Of a stretch of DNA of 64,000 bases, positions 43,135 to 51,892 are shown one piece after another. A program made the position numbers and the translations under genes. The first letter of the stretch is position 1. Each line of letters opens with the position of its first letter. Location: contig CALIMM010000010.1 in assembly GCA_938045445.1 (NCBI GenBank), positions 1 to 64,000 of the forward strand. Direction: 5' to 3'. The stretch is from an uncultured Candidatus Saccharibacteria bacterium (GTDB taxonomy: Bacteria; Patescibacteriota; Saccharimonadia; Saccharimonadales; Saccharimonadaceae). The notes beneath the pieces were generated by a model. It was not told where the DNA came from, ran no database searches, and saw nothing but the letters and a program-made list of their open reading frames with translations.

Positions 43135-44883
43135 ATGAAAAGATCTATAGACCAGCAGCCATCTCATCACGAGTATGCATCTACAAGAATAGAAGTTGCA
43201 ATCAAAGAAGATAATAAGCTCCATAGAAAATTCAAGCTGGCCCTTCGTGACGAGAAGAAATCAAAACACGAGAAGGATATTTATATGCGGGCCAAGTCGA
43301 TAATTAAAAACGACCAGCAAGAAGCGCTCGAGGAGCTTGTGCAGACTGGCGAGAGGAGCATGGTGCCACCAGGTGTTCTCCAACGCTACCAAGAGGAGCG
43401 AGCAATCTGCGAGGCTACGCTTGCCGCAATAGCCGAAGAAGAAAGACAATCAATGGAGGAGGATGGCGGTTATGAAGCAGAAGATGAAGTGATGGAAGCT
43501 GCAACGCATCTTGGCTATGCGCCATTGATGCCCGATGAAGCAGCAGAGCAGGCTAATGAAATATATAACGCAACCCCGCTTGGCAAAGACGTACAGCAGC
43601 AGCGCCAAATCGTTAAAGATAGGATTGGTGAGCTTAACGCTGAGCTAGCGTACTATATGGGTCTCACAGAGCCGCCTTTGGCAGTCGTATCTGAGGAAAC
43701 AGCAATTCGTATCTGGGGCGAAGAAGCGGTTGAGAAAGCGCAATCGACTGGTGATGAGAGTGAGCCCGGGTATATTCATGTCTTCCCTGATGATGGTCGA
43801 ACAATACCTCAAGACAGCAAGCGAGGATATGATGGCCGTGCTCCGTCAGAGTTTATCAAAAAGGACGCTAGCCTGCGGATAGCAGAGGTGCTTGTGGGGT
43901 CTGCTGGCGAAGCGTGGACGATGCAAGAATTGGGCAATGAGGTCTACGACCCAGAGAAAGTGCGTACAAAACTTGGGCGATATAATCGAGTGAGTGCCCT
44001 GCTAAATATTGACCAAAAACCAGATAACCGCAGTGCGATTATCTCAGACGAATTAGCGCGCCACGACCTTGTCCTTCAGCGCGGCCGGCGATACCTCATA
44101 GATGAGCATGGTCGGCGACGTGATCCAATCACTGTTTATCGTGCGGTATCAGTTGAGGTTGCCGGGCAAGAATCGGTAGAAGAGCAAAGAAATGGCCGTC
44201 ATGCCAAACACCAGATTCAGATTGAGTGGACACCACAGGATACTGCAGCTGCAGCGCATGAAGCAGCCAACACTACTCGCAGCGAGACATCACGAACCAC
44301 TGATAATACAAAACATGAATCTTCGGCCAGTAGCGTGCCAGACATCGATGATGCACTGGCAAAGCGAGCTCTCGAGGCTGCCCGTGCTGCCGCTAACCTT
44401 CAAGCAGCAGAAGCCAAAGAGCAGCAAGAAGCCCTCCACGCTGCAGAGGCCGCCCTCAGTGCAGAAGTGCGCGTCCAGATCGAGCAGCTTGTAGAGCTTG
44501 CACAGCCACTGATGGATTCCTTGCTAGAAAATAGCGTAGATGATGATGCAGACGAGCAGGTATTTCGCATTCAAGATTTGCCAGGGATGGAGAGCCAATA
44601 TGCCTCAGAGTACAACCTAGAGATATTCCTCAACAAAGCTCGGCAGGCTGGGCTCATCAATAAAAAACAGCTGCGCAATCGTGCGCTGCCGTCTGCTGGT
44701 GAGGCGCTTGTGCTTCTCCTTTATGCATACGACCCGCAGACGATGTATGACCTAGTGCGCAATGATGCTGCCAAGCGTGTGCTCCAGCATAAATTCCAGC
44801 AAGCGTACGAGAACAGAGCTGCACAGGTAGTGAACCGCCGCGAAGGTGGAGCAAGCGCAGCCCAAGAAAGCACCACCAGCTAA
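43135..44883 (+). CDS. Large acidic hypothetical protein with coiled-coil regions
   Basis: 582 residues, soluble, very acidic, no signal. The N-terminal third is helical and charged (KLALRDEKKSKHEKDIYMRA), and residues about 230-330 contain SLRIAEVLVGSAGEAWTMQELG followed by an RRYLIDEHGRRRDP segment, possibly a winged-helix-like domain. A Thr/Ser/Ala-rich stretch and an Ala/Glu/Gln coiled coil (about 410-460) precede a helical C-terminus. No family recognised. GGAG lies 5 nt upstream of the ATG chosen; a GTG two codons earlier is less likely. The next gene is a lipoprotein; together with the 39881 gene it forms an orphan-rich patch. Confidence 0.75.
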   Translation: MKRSIDQQPSHHEYASTRIEVAIKEDNKLHRKFKLALRDEKKSKHEKDIYMRAKSIIKNDQQEALEELVQTGERSMVPPGVLQRYQEERAICEATLAAIAEEERQSMEEDGGYEAEDEVMEAATHLGYAPLMPDEAAEQANEIYNATPLGKDVQQQRQIVKDRIGELNAELAYYMGLTEPPLAVVSEETAIRIWGEEAVEKAQSTGDESEPGYIHVFPDDGRTIPQDSKRGYDGRAPSEFIKKDASLRIAEVLVGSAGEAWTMQELGNEVYDPEKVRTKLGRYNRVSALLNIDQKPDNRSAIISDELARHDLVLQRGRRYLIDEHGRRRDPITVYRAVSVEVAGQESVEEQRNGRHAKHQIQIEWTPQDTAAAAHEAANTTRSETSRTTDNTKHESSASSVPDIDDALAKRALEAARAAANLQAAEAKEQQEALHAAEAALSAEVRVQIEQLVELAQPLMDSLLENSVDDDADEQVFRIQDLPGMESQYASEYNLEIFLNKARQAGLINKKQLRNRALPSAGEALVLLLYAYDPQTMYDLVRNDAAKRVLQHKFQQAYENRAAQVVNRREGGASAAQESTTS

Positions 44884-44980
44884 ACTAGTTGCTATATATA
44901 CCAAAGTGCGGTATAGTTTAGATTATAAATCCAAAATAGGCATCATCTACCAGTGATGATACAGAGAAAGAGGAGGAAAA

Positions 44981-45865
44981 ATGAGAAACAGGCAAGAAGG
45001 CGGCTTACAGAATAAGTATAGTCTCGCAGAAAAAATGCGCAAAAAGTATGTCCCTCTGACTGCAGCCATAGCTATGGGCGCTGGTGCTGTGGCAGGCTGT
45101 GGCTCTTCTGAAAAAGCACCAGAGAATAGAGCACAGTCCGCTCAAACTGCTGTCACTGCCGAAGCAACGTCGTCAGCAACACCAACCGCAAATCCATCCA
45201 TCAAAGCGCCAGCACGCAACAAGACTTCGCAGCCTGAGCGACCTCACTCTACTGACAAAGCAACGGAGATACCATCTTTCCCAGCATCTCCAACCCAATC
45301 GCCCGAACAACAATCAGCAGAAAAGGTCCGGCCTGGCGAAAAGAAGCTGTCTGCAGAAGATAATGAGACTCTTCGTACACGAGTCGATGAAGCGCTAAAA
45401 AGCAGGACGAAAATCAATGTCTTACGCGGCAGTGTGGTCATTCCGGATTATGAAAACAGAACGAGTAGGGTGTATCATAATATTTTTGTCGGAGATGAGC
45501 ATGGTAATGTCACAGGTGATATGTCACCTGATAAAACCATGACCTTCTATGTGCAGGACCAACAAGGAAACTGGTCTACAGTTGATTTAAAGACTCCAGG
45601 CAGCTACAGAATAGACGAGCAAGGCAATAAAGCAGAGAAACTACCAGTCCAACAAGTAGGGTTTTACACTCAGGAGCAAAATGAACCAGGTAGCAAGCTT
45701 GGCGATGTATATGAGGTTCGTAATGGTAAATTGACTGTTGTAAAGGGCAATTTTTATGAAGGTGTGTTTGAGCCAATGGCATCACCGTTTGATATTGATA
45801 CTTTGTCTGAAGACCAGAAGACAATTAAAGCTATATATGATGCAACACACCAAAAAGTAGGGTAG
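44981..45865 (+). CDS. Putative lipoprotein, family not recognised
   Basis: 294 residues. A signal sequence ends in lipobox V-A-G-C40 with C40 as lipidated residue; a long positively charged n-region precedes it, so an internal ATG at residue 19 could be the functional start. Residues about 45-130 are Ser/Thr/Pro/Ala/Gln-rich linker, and the globular part (about 135-294) is beta-rich (NIFVGDEHGNVTGDM, MTFYVQDQQGNWSTVD). Predicted to be anchored outside the membrane. AAGAGGAGG supports the upstream start. No conserved motif is visible. Confidence 0.75.
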   Translation: MRNRQEGGLQNKYSLAEKMRKKYVPLTAAIAMGAGAVAGCGSSEKAPENRAQSAQTAVTAEATSSATPTANPSIKAPARNKTSQPERPHSTDKATEIPSFPASPTQSPEQQSAEKVRPGEKKLSAEDNETLRTRVDEALKSRTKINVLRGSVVIPDYENRTSRVYHNIFVGDEHGNVTGDMSPDKTMTFYVQDQQGNWSTVDLKTPGSYRIDEQGNKAEKLPVQQVGFYTQEQNEPGSKLGDVYEVRNGKLTVVKGNFYEGVFEPMASPFDIDTLSEDQKTIKAIYDATHQKVG

Positions 45866-46045
45866 AGAGGTTCTTTGTTATAATAAAAAACTTCTTCGTG
45901 GTGCTGAGCGGGGCTGTTGCTAGTTCGCGTTAAGCGATGTTTGGGGTATTGGTGCAAAAGCGCTCTCTCCCTCTTCTCCCTGCACGCAAAATATGGTACA
46001 ATCAATAACTGAATTGTCATCTAATAATTAAATAGAGAGAAAGTC

Positions 46046-46567
46046 ATGAGTTTTGCACTGATCCAAAAAGTCAATGACCAGCAGAAGAAGCCTGCCGTTG
46101 TTGATGTGCGGAGTGGCGACACAGTCCGCGTCCACCAAAAAATCAAAGAAGGCAACAAAGAGCGCATCCAGATGTTTGAAGGCGTGGTGATCCGCACTGA
46201 TAACAAGGGTCAGCACACCAGCCGCATTACCGTGCGCAAGATTACCAGCGGTGTGGGGGTAGAGAAGTCGTTCTTGCTGCACAGCCCACTGGTTGAGAAG
46301 GTTGAGGTGATGCGCCGCGCTAAGGTGCGCCGCAACTTCCTGAGCTACCTGCGTGGCCGCAGTGGTAAGTCGGCTCGCCTGACTGCCGTACAGTTCGACC
46401 GTGAGGCGGTTAACAACGTGCACGATGCTCATGCTGAGGCCGAGGCTGCCCGCCTCAAAGAAGAAAAGGCCAAAGAAGCTGCCGAGAAAAAGGCTGCAGA
46501 AGACGCCAAGCAAGCTGAGCTTGACGCTAAGGCTGCCGAGGTTGCCGCTCGCCACGAAGCTGCGTAG
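46046..46567 (+). CDS. rplS: 50S ribosomal protein L19 with long C-terminal tail
   Basis: 173 residues; normal L19 is about 115. The core (about 1-112) has the canonical [22 protein letters not shown] block and [11 protein letters not shown], and is followed by [16 protein letters not shown]. Residues about 113-173 are an Ala/Glu/Lys-rich helix ([22 protein letters not shown]) that is not part of the usual fold. The gene stands alone, with AGAGAGAAAG before the ATG and a terminator after the stop. Confidence 0.95.
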   Translation: MSFALIQKVNDQQKKPAVVDVRSGDTVRVHQKIKEGNKERIQMFEGVVIRTDNKGQHTSRITVRKITSGVGVEKSFLLHSPLVEKVEVMRRAKVRRNFLSYLRGRSGKSARLTAVQFDREAVNNVHDAHAEAEAARLKEEKAKEAAEKKAAEDAKQAELDAKAAEVAARHEAA

Positions 46568-46591
46568 AATAGCCATCGCGTGAGAGATTTT

Positions 46592-46622
46592 ATATCCGCC
46601 TCTATATACCAGGGGCGGATTT
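46592..46622 (+). terminator. Intrinsic terminator of rplS
   Basis: Stem ATCCGCC and GGCGGAT with a 13 nt loop, short T-run after. Confidence 0.6.
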
Positions 46623-46704
46623 GTATGAGGAGAGCTACGCTATTAGTTTGTTTGCTATACCATGATACGCGACAGACCTGTGGCAGCTAAATTGCAGCTG
46701 ATGT

Positions 46705-46710
46705 TATACT
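46705..46710 (+). promoter_or_regulatory. -10 box of 46718 gene, leaderless arrangement
   Basis: TATACT ends 7 nt before the ATG. Confidence 0.5.
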
Positions 46711-46717
46711 AGATAAT

Positions 46718-47203
46718 ATGAGTATCTTTACCATTGTTTCGATTGTTATACCAGTTGTCTTGGCGAGTAGTATACCACCTATCTTGCAGCATTATGGCTA
46801 TACGCACGAGCGGCGCTACCGTTGGCTCCTGTACCTGGCGTGTGGGTTGTTCTTTATCTCGTGGTATGTGCCATCACCGTTGATCGATGGGCAAGACACG
46901 GCATTTAATACGCACTTCATCGGTGGTGGGATATTTACCGGCTGCCTGTGGCTCTACCTCAAGCATGCGCTGGATTGGCACCGGTATTGGCTAGTGGAGG
47001 CGTTTTCGCTGTTTGCACTGGTGTCGGCGCTTGGCTGTATGAATGAGCTATTTGAGCTGCTGGTGGCGAAGACTGGTGTGGCCCGCTTGCCACTGGATGA
47101 TACCAACTGGGATATCGCGGCCAATACTGCTGGGGCACTGCTTGTTTGGCTGGTGTCGCTGGGCGCGATGGGGTGGCAGCGGATAGCTCGCCGTGATACG
47201 TAG
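46718..47203 (+). CDS. VanZ-like/DUF2238-like membrane protein
   Basis: 161 residues with four to five membrane helices. The segment MNELFELL followed by DDTNWDIAANTAGALLVWLV carries the acidic/Asp-Asn spacing of VanZ-like and DUF2238 families (an ExxE-like motif then D-x-x-x-N-x-x-G). Function is unknown in general; VanZ is linked to glycopeptide tolerance. The placement is tentative. Start by leaderless pattern; terminator at 47231. Confidence 0.65.
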   Translation: MSIFTIVSIVIPVVLASSIPPILQHYGYTHERRYRWLLYLACGLFFISWYVPSPLIDGQDTAFNTHFIGGGIFTGCLWLYLKHALDWHRYWLVEAFSLFALVSALGCMNELFELLVAKTGVARLPLDDTNWDIAANTAGALLVWLVSLGAMGWQRIARRDT

Positions 47204-47230
47204 ACAGCTGAATAACTCGGCACAAGAATA

Positions 47231-47256
47231 AAGCCACCGCTTGAGGGTGGCTTTTA
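47231..47256. terminator. Bidirectional intrinsic terminator
   Basis: Stem AAGCCACC and GGTGGCTT with a 7 nt loop and TTTT; lies between convergent genes 46718 and 47278. Confidence 0.75.
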
Positions 47257-47277
47257 TACTTCGTATACGAGATGCTA

Positions 47278-47487
47278 TTACTTTGTCTTGCGAGATTCTG
47301 CTTGCTCGGTGAGAACGGCGCGAATCGCCTCGAGATTTTCGTCGATTGCGGCCACATGCCGCTTGATCTGCTTGGTGCGTCGGCCCTGCCGGACAACCCA
47401 ACAAATGCCACAGATGAGCAAGATAAAATACACGACGTTAAGTGCGACTGCTAGTATGAGGAGTGGTGCTGGCCCGGTGATTTCCAT
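47278..47487 (-). CDS. Small single-pass membrane protein
   Basis: 69 residues. One membrane helix (about 8-31) is followed by a charged helix (QIKRHVAAIDENLEAIRAVL) with coiled-coil character. No family recognised; it resembles many small membrane proteins of CPR genomes. AAAGGATC lies further upstream than usual, so the exact start is not certain. The longer open frame on this strand extends into the neighbouring lipoprotein gene and is not the gene. Confidence 0.6.
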   Translation of the reverse strand: MEITGPAPLLILAVALNVVYFILLICGICWVVRQGRRTKQIKRHVAAIDENLEAIRAVLTEQAESRKTK

Positions 47488-47557
47488 GGTGGGTATGAAT
47501 GATCCTTTCGTGTTAATGCTGTATGGTTTGGTGCTGTATCTTTTGCGAGGGTGAGTG

Positions 47558-47908
47558 CTATAGTACGCACTGCCAGGTTGGCTGAGCCTGCTGATGGCTA
47601 AGGACGGCGCGCGTGCCATGGTGGTGAGCCGTGCAATATGCCTGCATATTGAGGCTGCCCTTGGCTGTGAAGGTAAAGCCTGAGAAGAGCGATATCGAGT
47701 AGGTGAGGTCGTAGCACGACCACCCGTATGGGTTGCTCTTATCAAGCGTATACGCACCTGTATGATGCTGATGTGTGCATACCTCGTGTGGCTGTATGGT
47801 ATGCACTGGCACTGCTGCAACTGGCTTAGTAGGGACGCCAGCGCATCCAGCAATGGCACAGGCAAACACCCCGGTAGCAAACAGCGTGTGCCAAAGCGTT
47901 TTTGTCAT
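47558..47908 (-). CDS. Small Cys-rich lipoprotein
   Basis: 116 residues. A signal sequence with lipobox I-A-G-C22 (second candidate C17 upstream) precedes a secreted domain of about 90 residues. The final block (GSLNMQAYC, then a Gly and Ala-Val-Leu spaced before PTWQC) resembles short secreted repeat units ending in W-x-C found in actinobacterial and Saccharibacterial proteins, with the cysteines likely paired. NPYGWSC earlier has the same W-x-C ending, so two such units may be present. AAGGAGGAG precedes the ATG. Binding function is a guess. Confidence 0.7.
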   Translation of the reverse strand: MTKTLWHTLFATGVFACAIAGCAGVPTKPVAAVPVHTIQPHEVCTHQHHTGAYTLDKSNPYGWSCYDLTYSISLFSGFTFTAKGSLNMQAYCTAHHHGTRAVLSHQQAQPTWQCVL

Positions 47909-48159
47909 ACTCCTCCTTGTGATGAAGTAATAGTTGCTAAGCCGAAGGCTTGCCCTGATTGTAATTGATTAGCTACGCTCTCGCAACAGAAAATAGGCGA
48001 ATCAGCAAGAAGCACGAACAAGAACAGAGCTAAAGGTTGTATATTATACATCACTATGTTGTTTGACAATATGGGGGAGTAGCTGTTGGTGTGGCGAAGC
48101 TAAACGAGTATGAAGATCGGCAGTGTGCGCTATGCCATAAAATATGAGACAATCGTAGT

Positions 48160-49134
48160 ATGATACTCGGGATTGACGAAGTCGGGCGTGGGCCATGGGC
48201 TGGGCCGCTGGTGGTTGGCGCAGTGGTGCTGGGTGGTGCGGCAATAGATGGGCTAGACGACAGCAAGAAATTGACGAAAAAGCGCCGCGAAGCCCTTGCT
48301 CAACTCATTCAAGAGCAGGCGGCGGCGTATGCGCTTGGTTGGGTAAGTGCGGCAGAGCTGGATGACACAGGGATGAGCGAAGCCCTCCGCCTAGCAACGC
48401 GGCGAGCGGTAGAGGCTGTGCAGCAGCAATGCCGCGAGCAAGCTATTACGCTCACGGAGATTGTGATCGATGGTAAGGTGAACTTCTTGGCTGGGACGGC
48501 GCTAGAACAGTACGTTACGATGCTGCCTAAGGCGGATGCATTGGTGTCGAGTGTTTCGGCGGCATCGATCATCGCCAAGGTGGCGCGCGACCAGTATATG
48601 GCTGAGCAAGATGCATTCTACCCTGACTATGGTTTTGCGGCGCATGCTGGCTATGGCACAGCGCAGCACCGAGCGGCGATTGCTACCCATGGAGTGACGC
48701 CGCTGCATCGGCTCAGCTTCAAGCCACTCCAGTATTACCGCAATGATAGCCCTCACTCAGCAGACCAAGCACACACCACGCAGCAAGCTGATACGACGAC
48801 CACACGTGGCCATGCTGGCGAAACGGCTGCGGCAGACGCCTTGCAGCAGCGCGGCCATCAGATTGTGGCGCGCAACTGGCGGACGAAATATTGTGAGATC
48901 GATATTATCTCGAAGTGTGGCGACACGCTGTATTTTGCTGAGGTAAAGCACCGCACGGATGACTATGCGGGCGATGGCCTCGCAGCGATTACCCGTAAGA
49001 AGCGCAACCAAATGCACTATGCCGCGCGGTTCTATGCGCACCACGAGCACATCACCACTATGAATCTCCAGCTCATTGCGATTGCTACTAGTGGCAGTCC
49101 GCCGCGGGTGGTGCGAATTGAAGTTGTTGAGTAG
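48160..49134 (+). CDS. rnhB: RNase HII fused to a YraN (UPF0102) nuclease-like domain
   Basis: 324 residues. Residues 1-195 are RNase HII: GIDEVGRGPWAGPLV with D6-E7, the third Asp in VIDGKVNF and the fourth in AKVARDQYM; it removes ribonucleotides from RNA-DNA hybrids. A short linker (about 196-210) is followed by a YraN/UPF0102 domain (about 213-324): GHAGETAAADAL, ARNWRTKYCEIDII, and FAEVKHRTD with the restriction-fold E-x-K. In many genomes rnhB and yraN are adjacent separate genes; here they share one frame with no stop. No Shine-Dalgarno, and the promoter is unclear. A candidate terminator follows. Confidence 0.92.
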   Translation: MILGIDEVGRGPWAGPLVVGAVVLGGAAIDGLDDSKKLTKKRREALAQLIQEQAAAYALGWVSAAELDDTGMSEALRLATRRAVEAVQQQCREQAITLTEIVIDGKVNFLAGTALEQYVTMLPKADALVSSVSAASIIAKVARDQYMAEQDAFYPDYGFAAHAGYGTAQHRAAIATHGVTPLHRLSFKPLQYYRNDSPHSADQAHTTQQADTTTTRGHAGETAAADALQQRGHQIVARNWRTKYCEIDIISKCGDTLYFAEVKHRTDDYAGDGLAAITRKKRNQMHYAARFYAHHEHITTMNLQLIAIATSGSPPRVVRIEVVE

Positions 49135-49151
49135 TGATGGTTTTGTGACTT

Positions 49152-49176
49152 AAGCTACATAGATCTATAGCTTTTT
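49152..49176 (+). terminator. Candidate terminator of rnhB-yraN
   Basis: Stem AAGCTA and TAGCTT around ATAGATCTAT, followed by a T-run at 49172-49176. Confidence 0.5.
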
Positions 49177-49303
49177 CTGTGCGATTACACCTTCTCACTG
49201 CTTCACTCGGTAGAGTGCAAGAATTCTCTGTTTTCTGACAGATTAGCTTACACCGGTAAAAGCCAATAGTACTGGGAAATGCAAGTGCACGGTTCGCGCC
49301 TCG

Positions 49304-51829
49304 CTATACCTTTGTGAGTGCTGCCACAACCGCTGGGCCTTCGCGCTCAATGAGTTCGACGCGGGCGGTGATGTCTGTAATGCCCATATCTATCACGCGG
49401 GTGAGGGCTGGCTCATTGCGCAGCGGCGCAAAGAAACGCTGATACTCACTCAGCTGCTGGCGCGAAGCGAGGATGTTGCCGGCATAGCGGGGGAAGTAAT
49501 CGAAGCTCTTGTCACTACCAAAATGCTGCTCGACCCATGGCCAATTATCTTGCAGCCATTGCCACGTAGCGTCACGTGCATCGCGGTTGCGCAGCAGGTA
49601 AACAAACCAAAAGACGGTATCTTGGGTGCGGACTGTCTCGGTATCCATCATGAGAGCAAGGAGCTTGCGAATACTCGCGGCGTCGCGCGTGCTCGTTACG
49701 GCGCTGGCGATATCTTGACGGAGGTCGCTGCTGGCGGTTGCTCGATAGTGTGCCAGAAGTTCATCAATCAGCGGCTGTGGCTGCTGGCTGTGGCGGACAA
49801 CACTACTAGCAATCAGGCTGCGTAGCTCGCTATCGAGAGCCAATAGGCCGCCCGCTGCATAGCGCTGCTGCGCCTCAGCAATCACCGCAGGTTGCTCGCT
49901 GTAGAGCATGTGCGCGATGATCGTCGATCGCAGCTTGGTGTCATTCTCAGGCTCACCAGGGCGCGTACTCCAGCCAAGGCGATCATAACTCTGCTGGGCA
50001 AGCTGGCCCACAAACTGCCGCAGTGCCTGCTCGGCAGCGCTATGTGGCTCAACGAAGAGCTTGAGATGGGCAACCACTGACGACATCACGCTCCAGACAT
50101 GCTCGTCTGTCTCATTGCGGTAAGCGTCAAGGAGGGTGAGTAAGCTGGCGCTCGATACGCGGCCACTCCACGCTAGCAACAGCTGCTGGGTGAGCAAGAG
50201 TGAGCGATCGACGACCGATAGCTCACCGCGCCGCACCTGGGCAAGCAAACGCTCTAGCAGTACGTCATCATACTGAGTGATGAAGTGCGAGACATTGCCA
50301 CGATTGAGAAGGAGTGGCTCATCTAGGCTGCACTCTACTACTGTGCGCTGCGTGGTGAGCAGTGCTGGAATAGCTGGTGATGAGCTATGAAGGGGGATCT
50401 GCCAAGTAGTGTCATCGGCTGCGTGTGGGCCAATAAAGAAACGCTGTTGCTCAAGCATGAGCTGCGAGCCGCTATGCGAGACTGCAACGACTGGGTAGCC
50501 AGGAGTGCGAATCCAATGGTTCATCAGTGCGGCAACATCGCGTCCGCTGGCTTGACTCAGCGCGTGCCATAGGTCATCACCCTCGGCATTGCCATAGGCG
50601 TGGGTGGCGAAGTATGTCTGCAGACCAGTGCGAAAGGCGTCTTCGCCCAGCCAATGCATGAGCATGTAGAGGAGGCGCCCACCCTTAGCATAGACAATCG
50701 CCCCGTCAAAGAGCGTGCTAATTTCATCCGGATGATGAACAGCTGTTTGGACTGGTTGCACGCCATCAATCGCATCACGGCCAAAGGCCAGCGCGCCCTC
50801 GTGGTTGCAAAAGTCTGTCCATACGTGCCACTCGGGGTGGATGGCATCGACTGCCAGATATTCCATCATGTTGGCAAAGCTCTCGTTGAGCCAGAGGTTA
50901 TCCCACCACTTCATCGTCACGAGATTGCCAAACCACTGGTGGCTGAGCTCGTGGCTAATGACGGTGGCAATGTATTGCTTATCGGCGATGGTCGTCGTGG
51001 TTGGATCGGCTAGCAGGGCAGACTCACGGTAGGTGATGAGCCCCCAGTTCTCCATTGCACCGCTGCTAAAATCTGGTACTGCAACGTGATCGGATTTAGG
51101 TAAGGGGTAGGGCGTGTCGAAGTATTCATTAAAGAACTCAATCGAGCGGATGGCATGCTCAAGGGCGAAATTGAGGCTGGCGGGGGCTTGCGCTGGTGTG
51201 GCCCAGACGGACACTTCCACGCCATCTTTTGTTTGGCCAGTGATGTGCTGCAACTCACCCATCACGAGCGCCACCAGGTAGGTGCTCATGCGCGGCGTCT
51301 GGGCGAAGGTAGTGGTGAGTCGGCCATCTGCTTCCTGCTGCGACTGGACGGGCATATTGCCAAGCACCGCGATGCCTGGCTCAGTTGTGACGGTTATGTC
51401 GAAGGTCGCTTTGGCAGCAGGCTCATCAATACACGGGAAGACCTCGCGCGCATGATGACTCTCGAACTGTGTCATAAGCAATTCCTTCTTCGCACCATCA
51501 TGCTGATAATAACAGGGGTAGATACCGTGGAGTGAGTCAGTAATGGCTGCTTCGTAGGCGAGGGTGATGGTGTGAGTACCTGCACTTAGCGTTGGCACGT
51601 GCAGCGAGATCTCGTCCTCATTATGCTCCACAGAGGCCGGCTGGCCGTCGATCGTCGCGCTGGTGATCGTGAGGTCTTTGGCGTGGAGCTTAATTGGTGT
51701 ATTGGCCTGCGTCGTCTCGCCAGTGATTGTCACTTGCCCTGTGAAGTGCCGCTGCTGGCGATCGATATCCAGCGTCAGCTGATAGTGAGTTGGTATAAAA
51801 AAGTCGATGAGATGAGTAACCTGTTGCAT
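49304..51829 (-). CDS. pepN: M1 family aminopeptidase
   Basis: 841 residues. It removes N-terminal residues from peptides; zinc gluzincin. GAMEN motif in SSGAMENWGLITYRE, zinc site HELSH (about residue 290) with the downstream Glu in NESFANMMEYLA, then an ERAP-like C-terminal domain. There is no signal peptide, so it is cytoplasmic. ATG at 51829 is 6 nt after TATACT; the longer frame upstream overlaps this promoter and is rejected. It is back-to-back with a secreted nuclease gene, both leaderless. Confidence 0.95.
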   Translation of the reverse strand: MQQVTHLIDFFIPTHYQLTLDIDRQQRHFTGQVTITGETTQANTPIKLHAKDLTITSATIDGQPASVEHNEDEISLHVPTLSAGTHTITLAYEAAITDSLHGIYPCYYQHDGAKKELLMTQFESHHAREVFPCIDEPAAKATFDITVTTEPGIAVLGNMPVQSQQEADGRLTTTFAQTPRMSTYLVALVMGELQHITGQTKDGVEVSVWATPAQAPASLNFALEHAIRSIEFFNEYFDTPYPLPKSDHVAVPDFSSGAMENWGLITYRESALLADPTTTTIADKQYIATVISHELSHQWFGNLVTMKWWDNLWLNESFANMMEYLAVDAIHPEWHVWTDFCNHEGALAFGRDAIDGVQPVQTAVHHPDEISTLFDGAIVYAKGGRLLYMLMHWLGEDAFRTGLQTYFATHAYGNAEGDDLWHALSQASGRDVAALMNHWIRTPGYPVVAVSHSGSQLMLEQQRFFIGPHAADDTTWQIPLHSSSPAIPALLTTQRTVVECSLDEPLLLNRGNVSHFITQYDDVLLERLLAQVRRGELSVVDRSLLLTQQLLLAWSGRVSSASLLTLLDAYRNETDEHVWSVMSSVVAHLKLFVEPHSAAEQALRQFVGQLAQQSYDRLGWSTRPGEPENDTKLRSTIIAHMLYSEQPAVIAEAQQRYAAGGLLALDSELRSLIASSVVRHSQQPQPLIDELLAHYRATASSDLRQDIASAVTSTRDAASIRKLLALMMDTETVRTQDTVFWFVYLLRNRDARDATWQWLQDNWPWVEQHFGSDKSFDYFPRYAGNILASRQQLSEYQRFFAPLRNEPALTRVIDMGITDITARVELIEREGPAVVAALTKV

Positions 51830-51835
51830 AAAACT

Positions 51836-51841
51836 AGTATA
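51836..51841 (-). promoter_or_regulatory. -10 box of pepN, leaderless arrangement
   Basis: Minus-strand TATACT ends 6 nt before ATG 51829. Confidence 0.6.
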
Positions 51842-51880
51842 CCGGAATGTGCATGAGCCTACCAAAAATTGACCCTATGC

Positions 51881-51886
51881 TATGAT
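51881..51886 (+). promoter_or_regulatory. -10 box of secreted nuclease gene, leaderless arrangement
   Basis: TATGAT ends 6 nt before the ATG at 51893. Confidence 0.45.
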
Positions 51887-51892
51887 ATGACT

